Shown here piece after piece: positions 35,151-45,025 of a stretch of 64,000 nucleotides of DNA. Numbering within the stretch: the first letter of the stretch is position 1; the number at the start of each line of letters is the position of its first letter. Under the pieces are notes generated by a model. The model was not told the origin of the DNA and did no database searches. It saw only the letters and a list, made by a program, of their open reading frames with translations. Source of the DNA: Gadus chalcogrammus (taxonomy: Eukaryota > Chordata > Actinopteri > Gadiformes > Gadidae); NCBI RefSeq assembly GCF_026213295.1, contig NC_079419.1, forward strand, positions 27,133,206-27,197,205. Direction: 5' to 3'. A program made the translations under genes and the position numbers.

Positions 35151-35325
35151 AGCCACCTAAGTCTAAAAGATCGTCAAAAGTCGCTCCCTGGTTGGAGTTG
35201 AAACAGAGCCTAAGCTTTCTGTGTGTCTAGCAGAACCTTTTGACCACCTGAGCATCCTCTGGCACCTGGTGCATAGCTGCCCTACTGTACTATTGGAGGA
35301 CCTGAAACCAAGTTGCGATGACTAC

Positions 35326-36286
35326 TAGGGCTTTGACTTTTGCCCAAAAATCATATTCGAAGTTTGTTTGTTTATTAATATTAATATTCAAATATATTCA
35401 AATATTTATTAATAATATTTTGACCATTAAATGCCTTCAGTAAGACCTGGGCTGAATCCGAGTACTTAGTACGTACTATTTCTGTTCAGTGTCTACTACT
35501 TGCGGTCTACAGCTATGCGTAGAACGCCTCTGAACGCTTCGGAACACAGCCGAAACTCCACCGGATGTTTGGAGATGACGTATCTCCCCTCAGATGCCGG
35601 CAAAATTACCTTGATAAGTTACCTGTTTTCCGTCTTGTCATCGTTGCTATTAAATTAAAAATGTCTCTTTTTACTTAATTACTTACTTTACTTTTTTACA
35701 CTTTTTAATGTCTCTTTTTTTCGCCGCTTTCTACGACGTCTTTCTAAGCCGCTGTTGGTAGTGTCCATGGTAGTGTCGGGTCAACCATCTCTTCTTCGTT
35801 CGTTACCAGACTCCGGTTGCATTGTGGGATTGCGTAGTGACCTACCGTTGTATACTGTGGCGGTAGTACGCATTCGGAAACGTTTTCCGTACTACACAAT
35901 GCGTACTGAGCATTCATATTTGTCGCGTACTAAAAAATGCATACTATAAGTATGAGTATTCGGATTCAGCCCTGGATTGGGCTTTGCGAGGTTTGTTTAC
36001 TGGCGTTGCTATGGTTACCGGTCTTGCGTGTTCCAACAGTTTATTAGGTTTCTAATAGTAGGTTTCTAATAAATCGCTGTCTAATCAATACTTCATTCAC
36101 TGCCTCTTCCGTGGTCATCATTACTATATTATTAATAGACTGTGTCGGGTTCTCCGACGTCTCTCCCTCTTGGCCTGCCAATAACAGGTTTGAATATTAA
36201 GGGCTGCCTAATATTCGTTCGAATTTTGATTTATTTTTTGATATTTTAATTATATTCGAATCATGAAGTTCGGAGTCAAAGCCCTA
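35326..36286. mobile_element. hAT element (TAGGGCTTTGAC ends)
   Basis: Ends TAGGGCTTTGACTTTTG and (reversed) TAGGGCTTTGACTCCG are flanked by ATGACTAC at 35318-35325 and 36287-36294. ATTCGAA motifs lie inside both ends. It contains a Harbinger MITE (35450-35971) and a segment (35975-36180) shared with the Harbinger-like pieces near 37.1 and 57.8 kb. No transposase. Confidence 0.88.
35450..35971. mobile_element. Harbinger-type MITE with CTG target duplication
   Basis: Ends GGCTGAATCCGAGTACT and (reversed) GGCTGAATCCGAATACT are flanked by CTG at 35447-35449 and 35972-35974. The interior has many GTACTA/TAGTACG motifs and no gene. It sits within the hAT at 35326-36286. Confidence 0.85.
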
Positions 36287-36296
36287 ATGACTACTA

Positions 36297-36561
36297 GCTG
36301 TGAAATGTCTACACCGCGGGTTAAAACGAGATCCAGCGTGTTTCCACCGATGTGGGTTGGGTGCTGGACGAGTTGTTTGAAGCCAAGCGTATCTGTAATG
36401 GACAGAAAAGCCCTTGCGAGGGCATCAGATGGATTATTCACATGAATGTTGAAATCCCCAATAAGCAAAATATAGTCCGAGTATGTAGCCAGATCAGCTG
36501 CAAAATCAGAAAACTCATCAACAAATAGTGAATACGGTCCTGGGGGACGGTATACTACAGC
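36297..36561 (-). pseudogene. L2 endonuclease, middle part
   Basis: Minus-strand reading gives AVVYRPPGPYSLFVDEFSDF, DYILLIGDFNIHVNNPSDAL, FKQLVQHPTHIGGNTLDLVL and TRGVDISQLVV, where the 32.8-36.3 kb insertions begin. YRPPG and GDFNIH are hallmarks of the APE-type endonuclease that nicks target DNA. The remaining catalytic SDH lies beyond the insertions at 32843. Confidence 0.85.
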
Positions 36562-36674
36562 CAGGGCTCTACAGTGCGCCCATTTCACTCGCATTTGCGA
36601 GCGAATATTTCTGCGTGCGAACGAGAAAAACAAAACAGGAGCACGCGTGCGAGTGACTACTCCACAGCGCACTA

Positions 36675-37325
36675 TACTGTGCGTTCACACCAAACGCGAA
36701 GGGACGAAACGATTCCATACAAAGCAACGATTCCATTTGCAGCGCGACACTTTTGCCCGGCACGGGCGAGTGCGTTCACGTGGATTTCAGGTGGATTTGC
36801 AGCACGCCACTTTTGCTCGAGTTGAAATATTTAAACTTTGCCGCGACATTCGCGTGATGACAGCCAATCAGCGTTCAACAGCGTGGCCACTGAGTGACGT
36901 GCGTAACGCAACAGCCAATCAGTTTTCAACCGGCCAACCGTTCCCTGCAGTGCAGTCCGGGGTGAACCGCAGAATGGAGGAGAAAGTGATTGTTGCTGTT
37001 TGCGACTCCCCGAGCTCTATATAGAATAGTATATAATATAATATAATTGTATTGTATACATAATTTCACGGCCAAAAGCTCTGTGCGCCTCCGGCTGGCC
37101 GTAGCGTGGGAGGCGCTACGGGAGGGTTTAGCGGGGTTTGTTTACCTACGTTGCTATAGTTACCAGTCTTGTGTGTTCCACGGTTTATTAGGTATCTAAA
37201 TCGCTGTCTAATCAATACCTCATTCACTGCCTCTTCCGTGGTCATTACAATATTATGAATAGACTGCGTGGAGAAAGTTAATGCTGTTACTGTAGTCGAT
37301 AAAGCCTCCAAATTCAACCCCCGAC
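36675..37325 (+). mobile_element. Harbinger-like segment (MADF-gene 5' end)
   Basis: It begins CTGTGCGTTCACACCAAACG, matching 57307. It includes GACAGCCAATCAGCG, an ATG with MEEKVIVAVC (start typical of the MADF-domain partner gene of this Harbinger group), and the CGGCCAAAAGCTCTGTGCGC and GGGGTTTGTTTACC blocks also found at 57.7-57.8 kb. Truncated; no transposase. Confidence 0.6.
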
Positions 37326-37329
37326 TGGT

Positions 37330-37500
37330 AGAAGGATTTCGGGTGGCTAGTATATGATGCTAAGAACATGAAAATGTTCTGTACATTTTGTAAGGAAGCC
37401 CCATTGGCAATGGCAAGCTCCTCTGTTTATAACGGGGAACCCTAATCTGAAACGCGATGCTGTGGTGAAACACATCGAGTCCACTAGGCATTCTCGCTGT
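37330..37500 (+). pseudogene. hAT zinc-finger exon fragment
   Basis: Plus-strand reading with one shift gives YDAKNMKMFCTFCKEAPLAM, then KRDAVVKHIESTRHSRC. C-x2-C followed by H-x4-H is the N-terminal finger of fish hAT transposases. Only this part is present. Confidence 0.55.
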
Positions 37501-37784
37501 CCCGATCTCTATATAAATCGCACCCAGCCCAATAACCCTGGTACGGTGGAAGCCGAAATTGGTGCTGTTTTGTGTAGCATAAATGTAATCTTGTCTATTT
37601 ATTTGTCTTAATTTTGCTTTAGTAAGTTGTTGCTGTTGGTGTGTGTAATTTCTGCACGCTAATAAATGTTCGAAACAAAAACCTATTGTGCCCCCATTTT
37701 TTTTCCCGTGTGCTCCTAAATTTTTTAACTTAGGGGCACGAGTGCTCCTGAAAAAAAAAGTTAGTGTAGAGCCCTGACTACAGC

Positions 37785-38000
37785 CAAAACGAAAGAGTCT
37801 GGAACTCGTTTTGCTTCTCGGAGAGCTGAGGTGCAGAACGCAAGCATCTCAAAGGATCTGAATATATATATATTCTTTGGCTATAGATTAAGCTTAAAAT
37901 TAGATATCAGGGCTACTCCACCACCTTTCTTAACTTCTCTAGATAATTGTGTGCTAACGTACCAAGACTTGTTCATCACATTCATAATAATGCAATTGTA
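37785..38000 (-). pseudogene. L2 endonuclease, N-terminal part
   Basis: Minus-strand blocks KKGGGVALISNFKLNL and FEMLAFCTSALREAKRVPDS, FVLAVVYRPPG (continuing across the hAT at 36562-37776) are the start of the L2 endonuclease. Stops and a TATA run near 37860 break it. Confidence 0.65.
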
Positions 38001-38525
38001 AGTGGGGCATAGGCTCAACCACCATGGTGTTAACTCATTCTAGATAGATGTGTCACCATGGTGTTACCTCATTCTAGATAGATGGGGCTCAACAAACATT
38101 TATTGACATGAACATCTAAGAGACTGACACATTAAGGCAACCAAGTGGAATAGTATTTACTCTTCCGGCGGCTACTAATTAGGATTCCAAACCCGTGGCT
38201 GCGCTGATTTTGGAAGTCTTGGTTGGAGGGAAGAGGACTAGAAAGGATGGTCCTCTATCTCATCTTGAAGCCCCCTGCTAGAGATGAGGGTAACTCTGCC
38301 ATAACAGGGATAAATGAGTCCCACCAACAACAATGAATTTTCCTTGTGTAGCGTCCCTACAGGCTGGCTGGTTTTCACCCGCTGATTTCTCTGGTTCCCT
38401 ACATCGGCTTAGACCGCCACCTGCATTAGCTGAGAATGCAGTGCTTGGAAAAATGGTTTTACTTTCACTACTATAAGTTATGCTTTGTAATATTATTTTA
38501 GATTTCGGTGATGAAAAGGGAATTA
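38001..38525 (-). other. Probable 5' part of the L2 element
   Basis: No strong motif. A 106-codon minus-strand frame (38278-38598) has no recognised domain and runs into the copia LTR. A 35-bp direct repeat (ACCATGGTGTTA...TCTAGATAGATG) lies at about 38021-38090. Confidence 0.35.
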
Positions 38526-38530
38526 TGCTT

Positions 38531-38852
38531 TGTTGAGTTTTATCAGCAGAGTGGTGCTGCTGACGATGCGTAGGAAGGAGGCTGACGACTTCTCTCATTA
38601 TAGGACATTTATTTCAGAACAATGAAATGTGGCCATCTGCCAGTTGGGTTGAGCGCGGACTGACTGGAATATGAAAAACGTCACGCATAAAAATGTCCAT
38701 GTACGGGAAGTCCATTAGGTCACAATACAATACATGAACATTCATCACATTAATTATTGTGTGTGCTCTTGCGTCCTCTTGTGTCGCTAAGAGTAAACAA
38801 TATTTACAGTCATGTAACCTGAGAACATAAAAAATAGGCTTACATTTTATCA
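38531..38852 (-). repeat. 3' LTR of copia
   Basis: On the minus strand it starts TGATAAAATGTAAGCC and ends CTCAACA. It differs from the 5' LTR at only a handful of positions, which suggests a fairly recent insertion. The polypurine tract GTGGGGG lies immediately before it at 38853-38859. Confidence 0.92.
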
Positions 38853-38929
38853 CCCCCACGTACTCAGGTTGGTAACACAAAAAACACCAAAACAAGATTA
38901 AACAAAAGTGTACCTTTGGCTTACACATA

Positions 38930-39418
38930 TTAGTCACCAGAAAGAAGACCTGCAAACTTTCCCAGTTTGAACTTGCTGACAGGCTTCGTCATCACATCAG
39001 CGACCATTTCATCAGTAGCACAATACATTAAATTCACCTTACCCTCATTCACCGTAGACCTAATAAAGTGATACCTAATGTCTATGTGTTTACAACGCTT
39101 TCGATTCACAGGATTTCTGGCAAGAGCAATCGTCCCCTGATTGTCTTTGTGTATTACCGTTTGTGTGTATTGGTAACCATCCATATTCTCCAGTAATTGT
39201 TCTAGGTAAAGGCATTCCTGAACAGTAGAAGCAAGTGCCATATACTCTGCTTCGCATGTGGAAAGTGCAAAAGTAGGTTGCTTCTTTGCCTTCCATGAAA
39301 CAAGTGCACTGTTTTCACTAAGACTAACACAGTATCCTGTGGTACTGCGGCGATCACTGGTATCAGCCGCCCAGTCTGCATCACTGTAGGCTTTTATACC
39401 AAGATTCTCAGTGCTTCT
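38930..39418 (-). pseudogene. copia RNase H domain
   Basis: Minus-strand reading: SDADWAADTSDRRSTTGYCV, STCEAEYMALASTVQECLYL, IHKDNQGTIALARNP, KHIDIRYHFIRSTVNEGK and the end DVMTKPVSKFKLGKFAGLL. The SDADWAGD-like, EAEY and D-N blocks are the acidic core that removes RNA from the RNA-DNA hybrid. One frameshift separates it from the RT near 39410 and another near 39240. Confidence 0.85.
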
Positions 39419-40377
39419 TCAAAAGGTTAAACCTTTGTCTGCTGTACCTTTAAGGTATCGCAGGACATGCTTCACAGTAACCCATTGCTCCTCTGTAGGC
39501 TCAGCTAGGTACTGTGACAGCCTGCTCACCACAAAACTCAGATCAGGCCTAGTGCAGGTCGTCAGGTATATCAGACTGCCCACGGCCTCTCTGTACATCC
39601 TGATATCTGTCATTTTAACTGCATCATTACTGTATTCAAGCTTTTGCTCACAAGGAGTATCTCTCACCCTGCATTCTGACATGTTGAAACGCTGTAGAAT
39701 TTTGTTAATGTACTTCTCTTGTGACATCTTAATGCATTCATCAGAAAAATCAAAATCAATACCAAGAAAATGTTTGAGTTGCCCCAAATCTTTCATCTTG
39801 AATTGCTCTGCAAGCATCCCTTTCACCTTTTTCAGTTTTCCTTCATCGCTTGCAGCGATGATCAAGTCATCGACCCACACAATCATGATCACTTTCCCTT
39901 CTTTAGACTCTTGGGAATAAACACAGTTGTCAGCTTGGTTTTGTGTGAAACCATTTTCAGTTAAGCAATTATGTAAAACTCTCTTCCAGTTTCTTCCAGA
40001 CTGTTTGAGACCATAAAGCGATTTCTCTAGCCTATAGACTACACCCTCTTTTTCTTCATAGCCCTCTGGTGGATTGATGTAGATTTCGTGGTCGATGGGG
40101 GCGTGTAAGAACGCAGTTTTCACGTCCATTTGGTGGACCAGTAAATTTTCCTGCACTGCCTTCTGTAGCACAATTCTAACACTGGTTAGGTCTGCTGTAG
40201 GTGAAAACGTTTCCCCATAGTCTACCCCCATTTTCTGGCTGTAGCCCTTGGCGACAAATCGAGCCTTGTACTGGTCATTCCCATCTACACCAGACTTGAT
40301 TGCGTAAACCAACCTACCCCCCACTGGTTTCTTGCCCACGGGTAGTGTTGTCGGGGTAAAGGTTTTATTCTCATTTA
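39419..40377 (-). pseudogene. copia reverse transcriptase
   Basis: Minus-strand frame of over 300 codons: GRLVYAIKSGVDGNDQYKAR, FVAKGYSQKMGVDYGETFSP, VHQMDVKTAFLHAPIDHEIY, LYGLKQSGRNWKRVLHNCL and the catalytic VWVDDLIIAASDEGK, followed by LKHFLGIDFDF and GSLIYLTTCTRPDLSFVVS. All polymerase blocks appear intact. Its start is cut from the rest of pol by the Rex3 insertion at 40384-43608. Confidence 0.9.
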
Positions 40378-40383
40378 GAGACT

Positions 40384-43300
40384 GGAACCGTCACCTTATC
40401 GTGGTGGAGAGGTTTGCGTGTCCCTGTGAACCTGAGAGCTGTGTTGTCTGGAGCCTTGTGCTCCTGGTAGGGTCTCTCATGGCAGAGTGGTCTCAGGTGA
40501 GGGGCCAGACTAAGAATGGTTCAAAAAACTCCAATGAATAATGGAAAAAGAGGAGATGTGACCCGGCCCGGAGGAAGCCCGGGGCCCCCGTCTGGAGCCA
40601 GGCCCAGACGGAGGGCTCGATGGCGAGCGCCTGGTGGCCGGGTTTGCCACGGAGCCCGGTCGGGCACAGCCCGAACAAACTACGTGGCTCCCCCCCTCTC
40701 TTCACCCCATGGGCCCACCACCTGTGGGAAGACCCGTTGGGGTCAGGTGCGCAGCCACATGGGTGGCAGCGAAGGTCAGGGGTCTCGACGGACCAGACCC
40801 GGGCGGCAGAAGCTGGCTCTGGGGACGTGGAACGTCACCTTGCTGTGGGGAAAGGAACCGGAGCTTGTGAGGGAGGTGGAGCGCTATCAGTTAGATCTGG
40901 TGGGGCTTACCTCCACGCACAGTCTCAGCTCTGGTACCGTACTACTGGAAAAGGGTTGGACTCTATTCTTCTCCGGAGTTGCCGAGGGCGTGAGGCGCCG
41001 GGCGAGTGTGGGGATACTCATAAATCCCCGGCTGAGCGCCGCGGTGTTGGAGTTTACCCCGGTAGACGAGAGGGTCGCCTCCCTGCGCCTAAGGGTTGTA
41101 GGGGGGAAAACTCTGACTGTTGTTTGTGCGTATGCACCAAACAGCAGCTCAGAGTACTCGGCCTTCTTGGAGACCCTGAATGGAGTCCTGTATGGGGCTC
41201 CAGTAGGGGACTCCGTAGTTCTGCTGGGAGACTTCAACGCCCACGTGGGCAACGATGGAGACACCTGGAGAGGCGTGGTGGGGAGGAACGGCCTCCCTGA
41301 TCTAAACCCGAGCGGTCGTTTGTTATTGGACTTCTGTGCTAGTCATGGATTATCCATAACAAACACCATGTTCGAACATAAGGGTGCTAATAAGTGTACC
41401 TGGTACCAGAGTACCCTAGGCCGAAGATCGATGATCGATTTCGTGATCGTGTCATCTGATCTGAGGCCGCATGTTTTGGACACTCGGGTAAAGAGAGGGG
41501 CGGAACTGTCAACCGACCTCCGTTGGAGCTTTTCTGGCATTCCTGTGGAGGTTGGGGGCATTGAGCCGGAGTGGGCGGTGTTCAAAGCCTCCATTGCTGA
41601 AGCTGCGGTGGCTAGCTGTGGCCTCAGGGTCTTAGGCTCCTCAAGGGGCGGTAACCCTCGGACACCGTGGTGGACACCGGTGGTCAGGGAAGCCGTCCGA
41701 CTGAAGAAGGAGGCCTTCCGGGATATGATATCCTGGAGGACTCCTGACTCGGTTGCAGGGTACCGACAGGCTCGAAGGCCTGCAGCGGCTGCCGTGTCGG
41801 AGGCTAAGCAGCGGGTGTGGGAGAAGTTCGGAGAGGCCATGGAGAAGGACTTTCGGTCGGCACCAAAGTGTTTCTGGAAGACTATCCGGCACCTCAGGAG
41901 GGGGAAACGGGGAACCATCCAAGCTGTGTACAGTAAGGATGGGACTCTGTTGACCTCAACTGAGGAGGTCGTCGGACGTTGGAAGGAACACTTTGAGGAA
42001 CTCCTGAATCCGAGTAACACGCCCTCTATGTTGGAGGCAGAGCTCGAGGTTGATGGTGTTTCGTCGTCAATTTCCCTGGTGGAGGTCACTGAGGTAGTCA
42101 AACATCTCCGCAGTGGCAAAGCCCCAGGGATTGATGAGATCCAGACAGAAATGCTAAAGGCTCTGGGTGTTGAGGGGCTGTCATGGTTGACATGCCTATT
42201 CAACATCGCGTGGGAGTCGGGTACAGTGCCAAAGGAGTGGCAAACCGGGGTGGTGGTTCCCCTGTTCAAAAAGGGGGACCAGAGAGTGTGGGCCAATTAC
42301 CGGGGTATCACACTTCTCAGCCTCCCTGGTAAAGTCTACTCCAAGGTGCTGGAAAGGAGGTTTCGGCCGATCGTCGAACCTCAGATTGAAGAGGAACAAT
42401 GCGGTTTTCGCCCCGGACGTGGAACTACGGACCAGCTCTTCACTCTCGCAAGGATCCTGGAGGGGGCCTGGGAGTATGCCCATCCGGTCTACATGTGTTT
42501 TGTGGATCTGGAGAAGGCGTATGACCGGGTCCCCCGGGAGAAACTGTGGGAGGTGCTGCGGGAGTATGGGGTAAGGGGGTCTATCCTCAGGGCCATCCAA
42601 TCTTTGTACTTCCAAAGCGAGAGCTGTGTTCGTGTTCTCGGCAGCCAGTCAGTTTCGTTCTCAGTGGGTGCTGGTCTCCGCCAGGGCTGCGCCTTGTCAC
42701 CAATCCTGTTTGTGATATACATGGACAGGATATCGAGGCGTAGTCGTGGTGGGGAGGGGTTGCAGTTCGGTGGTCTGAGGATCTCGTCACTGCTTTTTGC
42801 AGATGATGTGGTCCTCATTGGATCATCGGCCTGTGACCTTCAGCACTCACTGGATCAGCTGGCGGCCGAGTGTGAAGCGGCTGGGATGAGGATCAGCACC
42901 GCTAAATCTGAGGCCATGACTCTTAGAAGGAAACCGGTGGATTGCTTACTCCGGGTAGGAAATGAGTCCTTAGCCCAAGTGAAGGAGTTCAAGTACCTCG
43001 GGGTCTTGTTCGCGAGTGAGGGTACTATGGAGCGTGAGATTGGCCGGAAAATCGGAGCAGCGGAAGCGGTATTGCGTTCGCTTTACCGCACCGTTGTAAC
43101 GAAAAGAGAGCTGAGCCGCAAGGCAAAGCTCTCGATCTACCGGTCGATCTTCGTTCCTATCCTCACCTATGGTCATGAGGGCTGGGTGATGACCAAAAGG
43201 ACGAGATCGCGGGTACAAGCGGCCGAGATGAGTTTTCTCAGAAGGGTGGCTGGCGTCTCCCTTAGGGATAGGGTGAGAAGCTCAGCCATCCGTGAGGAAC

Positions 43301-43608
43301 TCGGATTAGAGCCGCTGCTCCTTTACTTAGAAAGGAGTCAGCTGAGGTGGTTCGGGCATCTGGTAAGGATGCCCACTGGGCGCCTTCCTTGGGAGGTGTT
43401 TCAGGCACGTCCAGTGGGGAGGAGACCTCGGGGAAGACCCAGGACTAGGTGGAGAGATTATATCTCAACACTGGCCTGGGAACGCCTCGGGATCCCCCCG
43501 TCAGAGCTGGTCAATGTGGCCCGGGAAAGGGAAGTCTGGGGCCCCCTGCTTGAGCTGCTCCCCCCGCGACCCGACCCCGGATAAGCGGATGACGATGAGG
43601 ATTAGGAG
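40384..43608 (+). mobile_element. Rex3-like RTE LINE, near full length
   Basis: GAGACT at 40378-40383 and 43609-43614 is the target duplication; copia coding reads through this point (AMNES then LNENKTF). The 3' end is GATAAGCGGATGACGATGAG, typical of Rex3. It carries one uninterrupted 1022-codon frame. GC content is visibly higher than in its surroundings. Its intact frame makes it one of the youngest insertions in the window. Confidence 0.9.
40516..43584 (+). CDS. Rex3 endonuclease/reverse transcriptase polyprotein, 1022 aa
   Basis: The protein nicks DNA and copies its RNA into the site. N-terminal 90 residues are basic and Pro/Gly-rich. The endonuclease runs from about residue 95 ([19 protein letters not shown]) through [20 protein letters not shown] and [16 protein letters not shown] to about 334. 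The RT follows, with [79 protein letters not shown] and FADD at 761-764. A C-terminal tail has [11 protein letters not shown] and [10 protein letters not shown]. One oddity: after STD at 332-334 the expected catalytic His pair is missing (LRWSF follows), so the endonuclease may be dead. EWQTGVVV is a Rex3 signature. Confidence 0.93.
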   Translation: MVQKTPMNNGKRGDVTRPGGSPGPPSGARPRRRARWRAPGGRVCHGARSGTARTNYVAPPLSSPHGPTTCGKTRWGQVRSHMGGSEGQGSRRTRPGRQKLALGTWNVTLLWGKEPELVREVERYQLDLVGLTSTHSLSSGTVLLEKGWTLFFSGVAEGVRRRASVGILINPRLSAAVLEFTPVDERVASLRLRVVGGKTLTVVCAYAPNSSSEYSAFLETLNGVLYGAPVGDSVVLLGDFNAHVGNDGDTWRGVVGRNGLPDLNPSGRLLLDFCASHGLSITNTMFEHKGANKCTWYQSTLGRRSMIDFVIVSSDLRPHVLDTRVKRGAELSTDLRWSFSGIPVEVGGIEPEWAVFKASIAEAAVASCGLRVLGSSRGGNPRTPWWTPVVREAVRLKKEAFRDMISWRTPDSVAGYRQARRPAAAAVSEAKQRVWEKFGEAMEKDFRSAPKCFWKTIRHLRRGKRGTIQAVYSKDGTLLTSTEEVVGRWKEHFEELLNPSNTPSMLEAELEVDGVSSSISLVEVTEVVKHLRSGKAPGIDEIQTEMLKALGVEGLSWLTCLFNIAWESGTVPKEWQTGVVVPLFKKGDQRVWANYRGITLLSLPGKVYSKVLERRFRPIVEPQIEEEQCGFRPGRGTTDQLFTLARILEGAWEYAHPVYMCFVDLEKAYDRVPREKLWEVLREYGVRGSILRAIQSLYFQSESCVRVLGSQSVSFSVGAGLRQGCALSPILFVIYMDRISRRSRGGEGLQFGGLRISSLLFADDVVLIGSSACDLQHSLDQLAAECEAAGMRISTAKSEAMTLRRKPVDCLLRVGNESLAQVKEFKYLGVLFASEGTMEREIGRKIGAAEAVLRSLYRTVVTKRELSRKAKLSIYRSIFVPILTYGHEGWVMTKRTRSRVQAAEMSFLRRVAGVSLRDRVRSSAIREELGLEPLLLYLERSQLRWFGHLVRMPTGRLPWEVFQARPVGRRPRGRPRTRWRDYISTLAWERLGIPPSELVNVAREREVWGPLLELLPPRPDPG

Positions 43609-43614
43609 GAGACT

Positions 43615-44521
43615 CATTCATTGCTTTTCTCCATTCATTTGAATTGTCTGACTGCATTGCTTCACCATAAGTTTGCGGAATTCCACAAACTGCTCTGCAG
43701 CAGTAGTCTACTGTGACATGCATCCCGTCACTATCACTGTCTTCTCTCACGAAGTCGCCTCGGTAATTTGGTGCCCTCCTTTCTCTTGTTGGATACCGCC
43801 TACTCTCAGGATCGACGCTTGTAACACTTCCAGTTTCATTATGCTCAGTAGACTCATTTGCTGCCCTTGGACTATCGCAATGTGGACTTTTACCGGGTTC
43901 ATTTTGCTCTAGAGCCTTTTCTGCACTCCTGTTGACCCCCTGCGTCCCCCTAGTCCTGACTCTGTGCCCCACACTGTCATCATTTAGATCTGGCTCATCT
44001 GTCTGTGTTTGTTTTTCTGCAGCTGTTTTGCTCACAAATTTCACCAGCCTGTGTTTTTGCACTTTGTATTTGGGTGATACACCAAATACGCTGGGCTATT
44101 TTTATCATACCCCACAAAACGCCCCTTATCACACCTGGAGTCAAGCTTTCCCTTTTCCTGCTTATAATTGTAGCAAACAGACCCGAATCGTTGCATTCTG
44201 GACACATTGGGATTTTTTTATTTGTCAACATCTCGTAAGGAGTCAGCCCTGTGCGCTTGTTCAAGCATCTGTTGCGTACCGTTGCTGCTGTTTGTACTGC
44301 GTAGTGCCAAAGGTGTTTTGGTAACTAACTTTCAATTAGCATGCACCTGCCCATCTCGAAAAGAGTACGCCACCCACGTTCTGCTGTTCCATTTTGGTGC
44401 GGTGAGTACGGAGCTGTCGTCTCATGCCTAATTTTGCTTTTCCTCAGCAGCGCCTGGAAATCACCACCTGTGAACTCAGTTCCATTATCAGATCGCATAC
44501 ACTTCACCTTCCCATAAGAGG
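43615..44521 (-). pseudogene. copia integrase core end and linker
   Basis: Reading from 44521: SYGKVKCMRSDNGTEFTGGD (second catalytic Asp), SPHQNGTAERGWRTLFEMGR (the Glu), then NKRTGLTPYEMLTNKK and, after shifts, a linker rich in charged residues (DDSVGHRVRTRGTQGVNRSA, RRYPTRERRAPNYRGDFV) up to SNEWRKAMNES where Rex3 inserted. The integrase joins the DNA copy to the chromosome. At least two frameshifts near 44100-44300 break it. Confidence 0.82.
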
Positions 44522-44525
44522 ATAC

Positions 44526-45021
44526 TGTCGGAGATTAATCGAGATTTAAAACACTTAGGCTAATTCAAGAGAGAGAGAGTAAAATAAAACGAGGGGTCCG
44601 GAGCAAGAATTGACAAAAGACTTTATCGTGCAGAAAAACAACAACGATAACAGCCGAGTAGGGTCTTAAGAGTCACTGCCTTGCCAACAGATTCGAGCCT
44701 CTTCTTAAACACACAAAAGCACAGTCCTCAGCAGTTTCTTGTTTTTCTAGGTGTCCACACATAATAAAACACAAATACTTCTAAACAGATGGTCACCGAG
44801 ATAGTCTAGGACCCAGGAAGTGGAGTCAGCATGCATTGTCTCAGTAGACAACTGCTCCTGGGGGGTTGCGCCCCAACCCCTGCTCTGACCCAAGACTCCC
44901 AGGCCTCGTGACCAGCCCTGGATCAAAATCCAAGACGCATTACATGTTTTCTACCATTAGATATACAGGCCTAATTTTAATCATAGTTTACCATAGAATA
45001 TAATCATTAATTTCTACCACA
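44526..45021 (+). mobile_element. Solo LTR, 496 bp, inside the copia integrase
   Basis: It begins TGTCGGAGATTAATCGAG and ends TTTCTACCACA, flanked by ATAC at 44522-44525 and 45022-45025. Copia integrase coding resumes on both sides (KKKSDAVQATEKFLAD and TVSSYGKVKC). AATAAAA signals occur near 44581 and 44765. A 4-bp duplication fits gypsy-type or gammaretrovirus-like elements; the family is not identified. Confidence 0.82.
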
Positions 45022-45025
45022 ATAC

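Larger units (their letters stand above)
32846..35319 (+). mobile_element. Unidentified insertion in the L2 element
   Basis: L2 endonuclease coding stops at GACCACTA (32838-32845) and resumes after GACTACTA (36289-36296, now beyond a later hAT). The near-identical 8 bp look like a target duplication. The left end TAGTCGGGGAGCC and right end CCAAGTTGCGAT are not inverted copies of each other. It holds a hAT at 33028-33720 and a decayed protein gene at about 34650-35150. Class unknown. Confidence 0.5.
36562..37776 (+). mobile_element. hAT element carrying a nested Harbinger segment
   Basis: Ends CAGGGCTCTACAGTGCGCC and (reversed) CAGGGCTCTACACTAAC are flanked by ACTACAGC at 36554-36561 and 37777-37784. 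A Harbinger-like segment occupies about 36675-37325. Beyond it is a zinc-finger exon fragment. It interrupts the L2 endonuclease just before VYRPPG. Confidence 0.9.
29225..38525 (-). mobile_element. L2-type LINE, minus strand, fragmented by insertions
   Basis: The LINE's 3' end is the ATTCA-type tail at 29225-29255; its reverse transcriptase lies at 31080-32843 and its endonuclease at 36297-36561 and 37785-38000. Five insertion events interrupt it: a Harbinger MITE, an IS3EU-like foldback, a 2.5-kb unknown segment that itself took two hAT elements, and a further hAT. Protein order and motifs match the L2 group common in fish. The 5' limit near 38.5 kb is uncertain because copia has inserted there. 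Confidence 0.75.

Noticed and set aside
38278..38598. 106-codon minus-strand frame as a separate gene
   Set aside because: It starts inside the copia LTR, has no motif, and probably overlaps the L2 leader.
41343..42296. 317-codon minus-strand frame inside Rex3
   Set aside because: It is the reverse shadow of the GC-rich Rex3 coding sequence and has no recognised motif.
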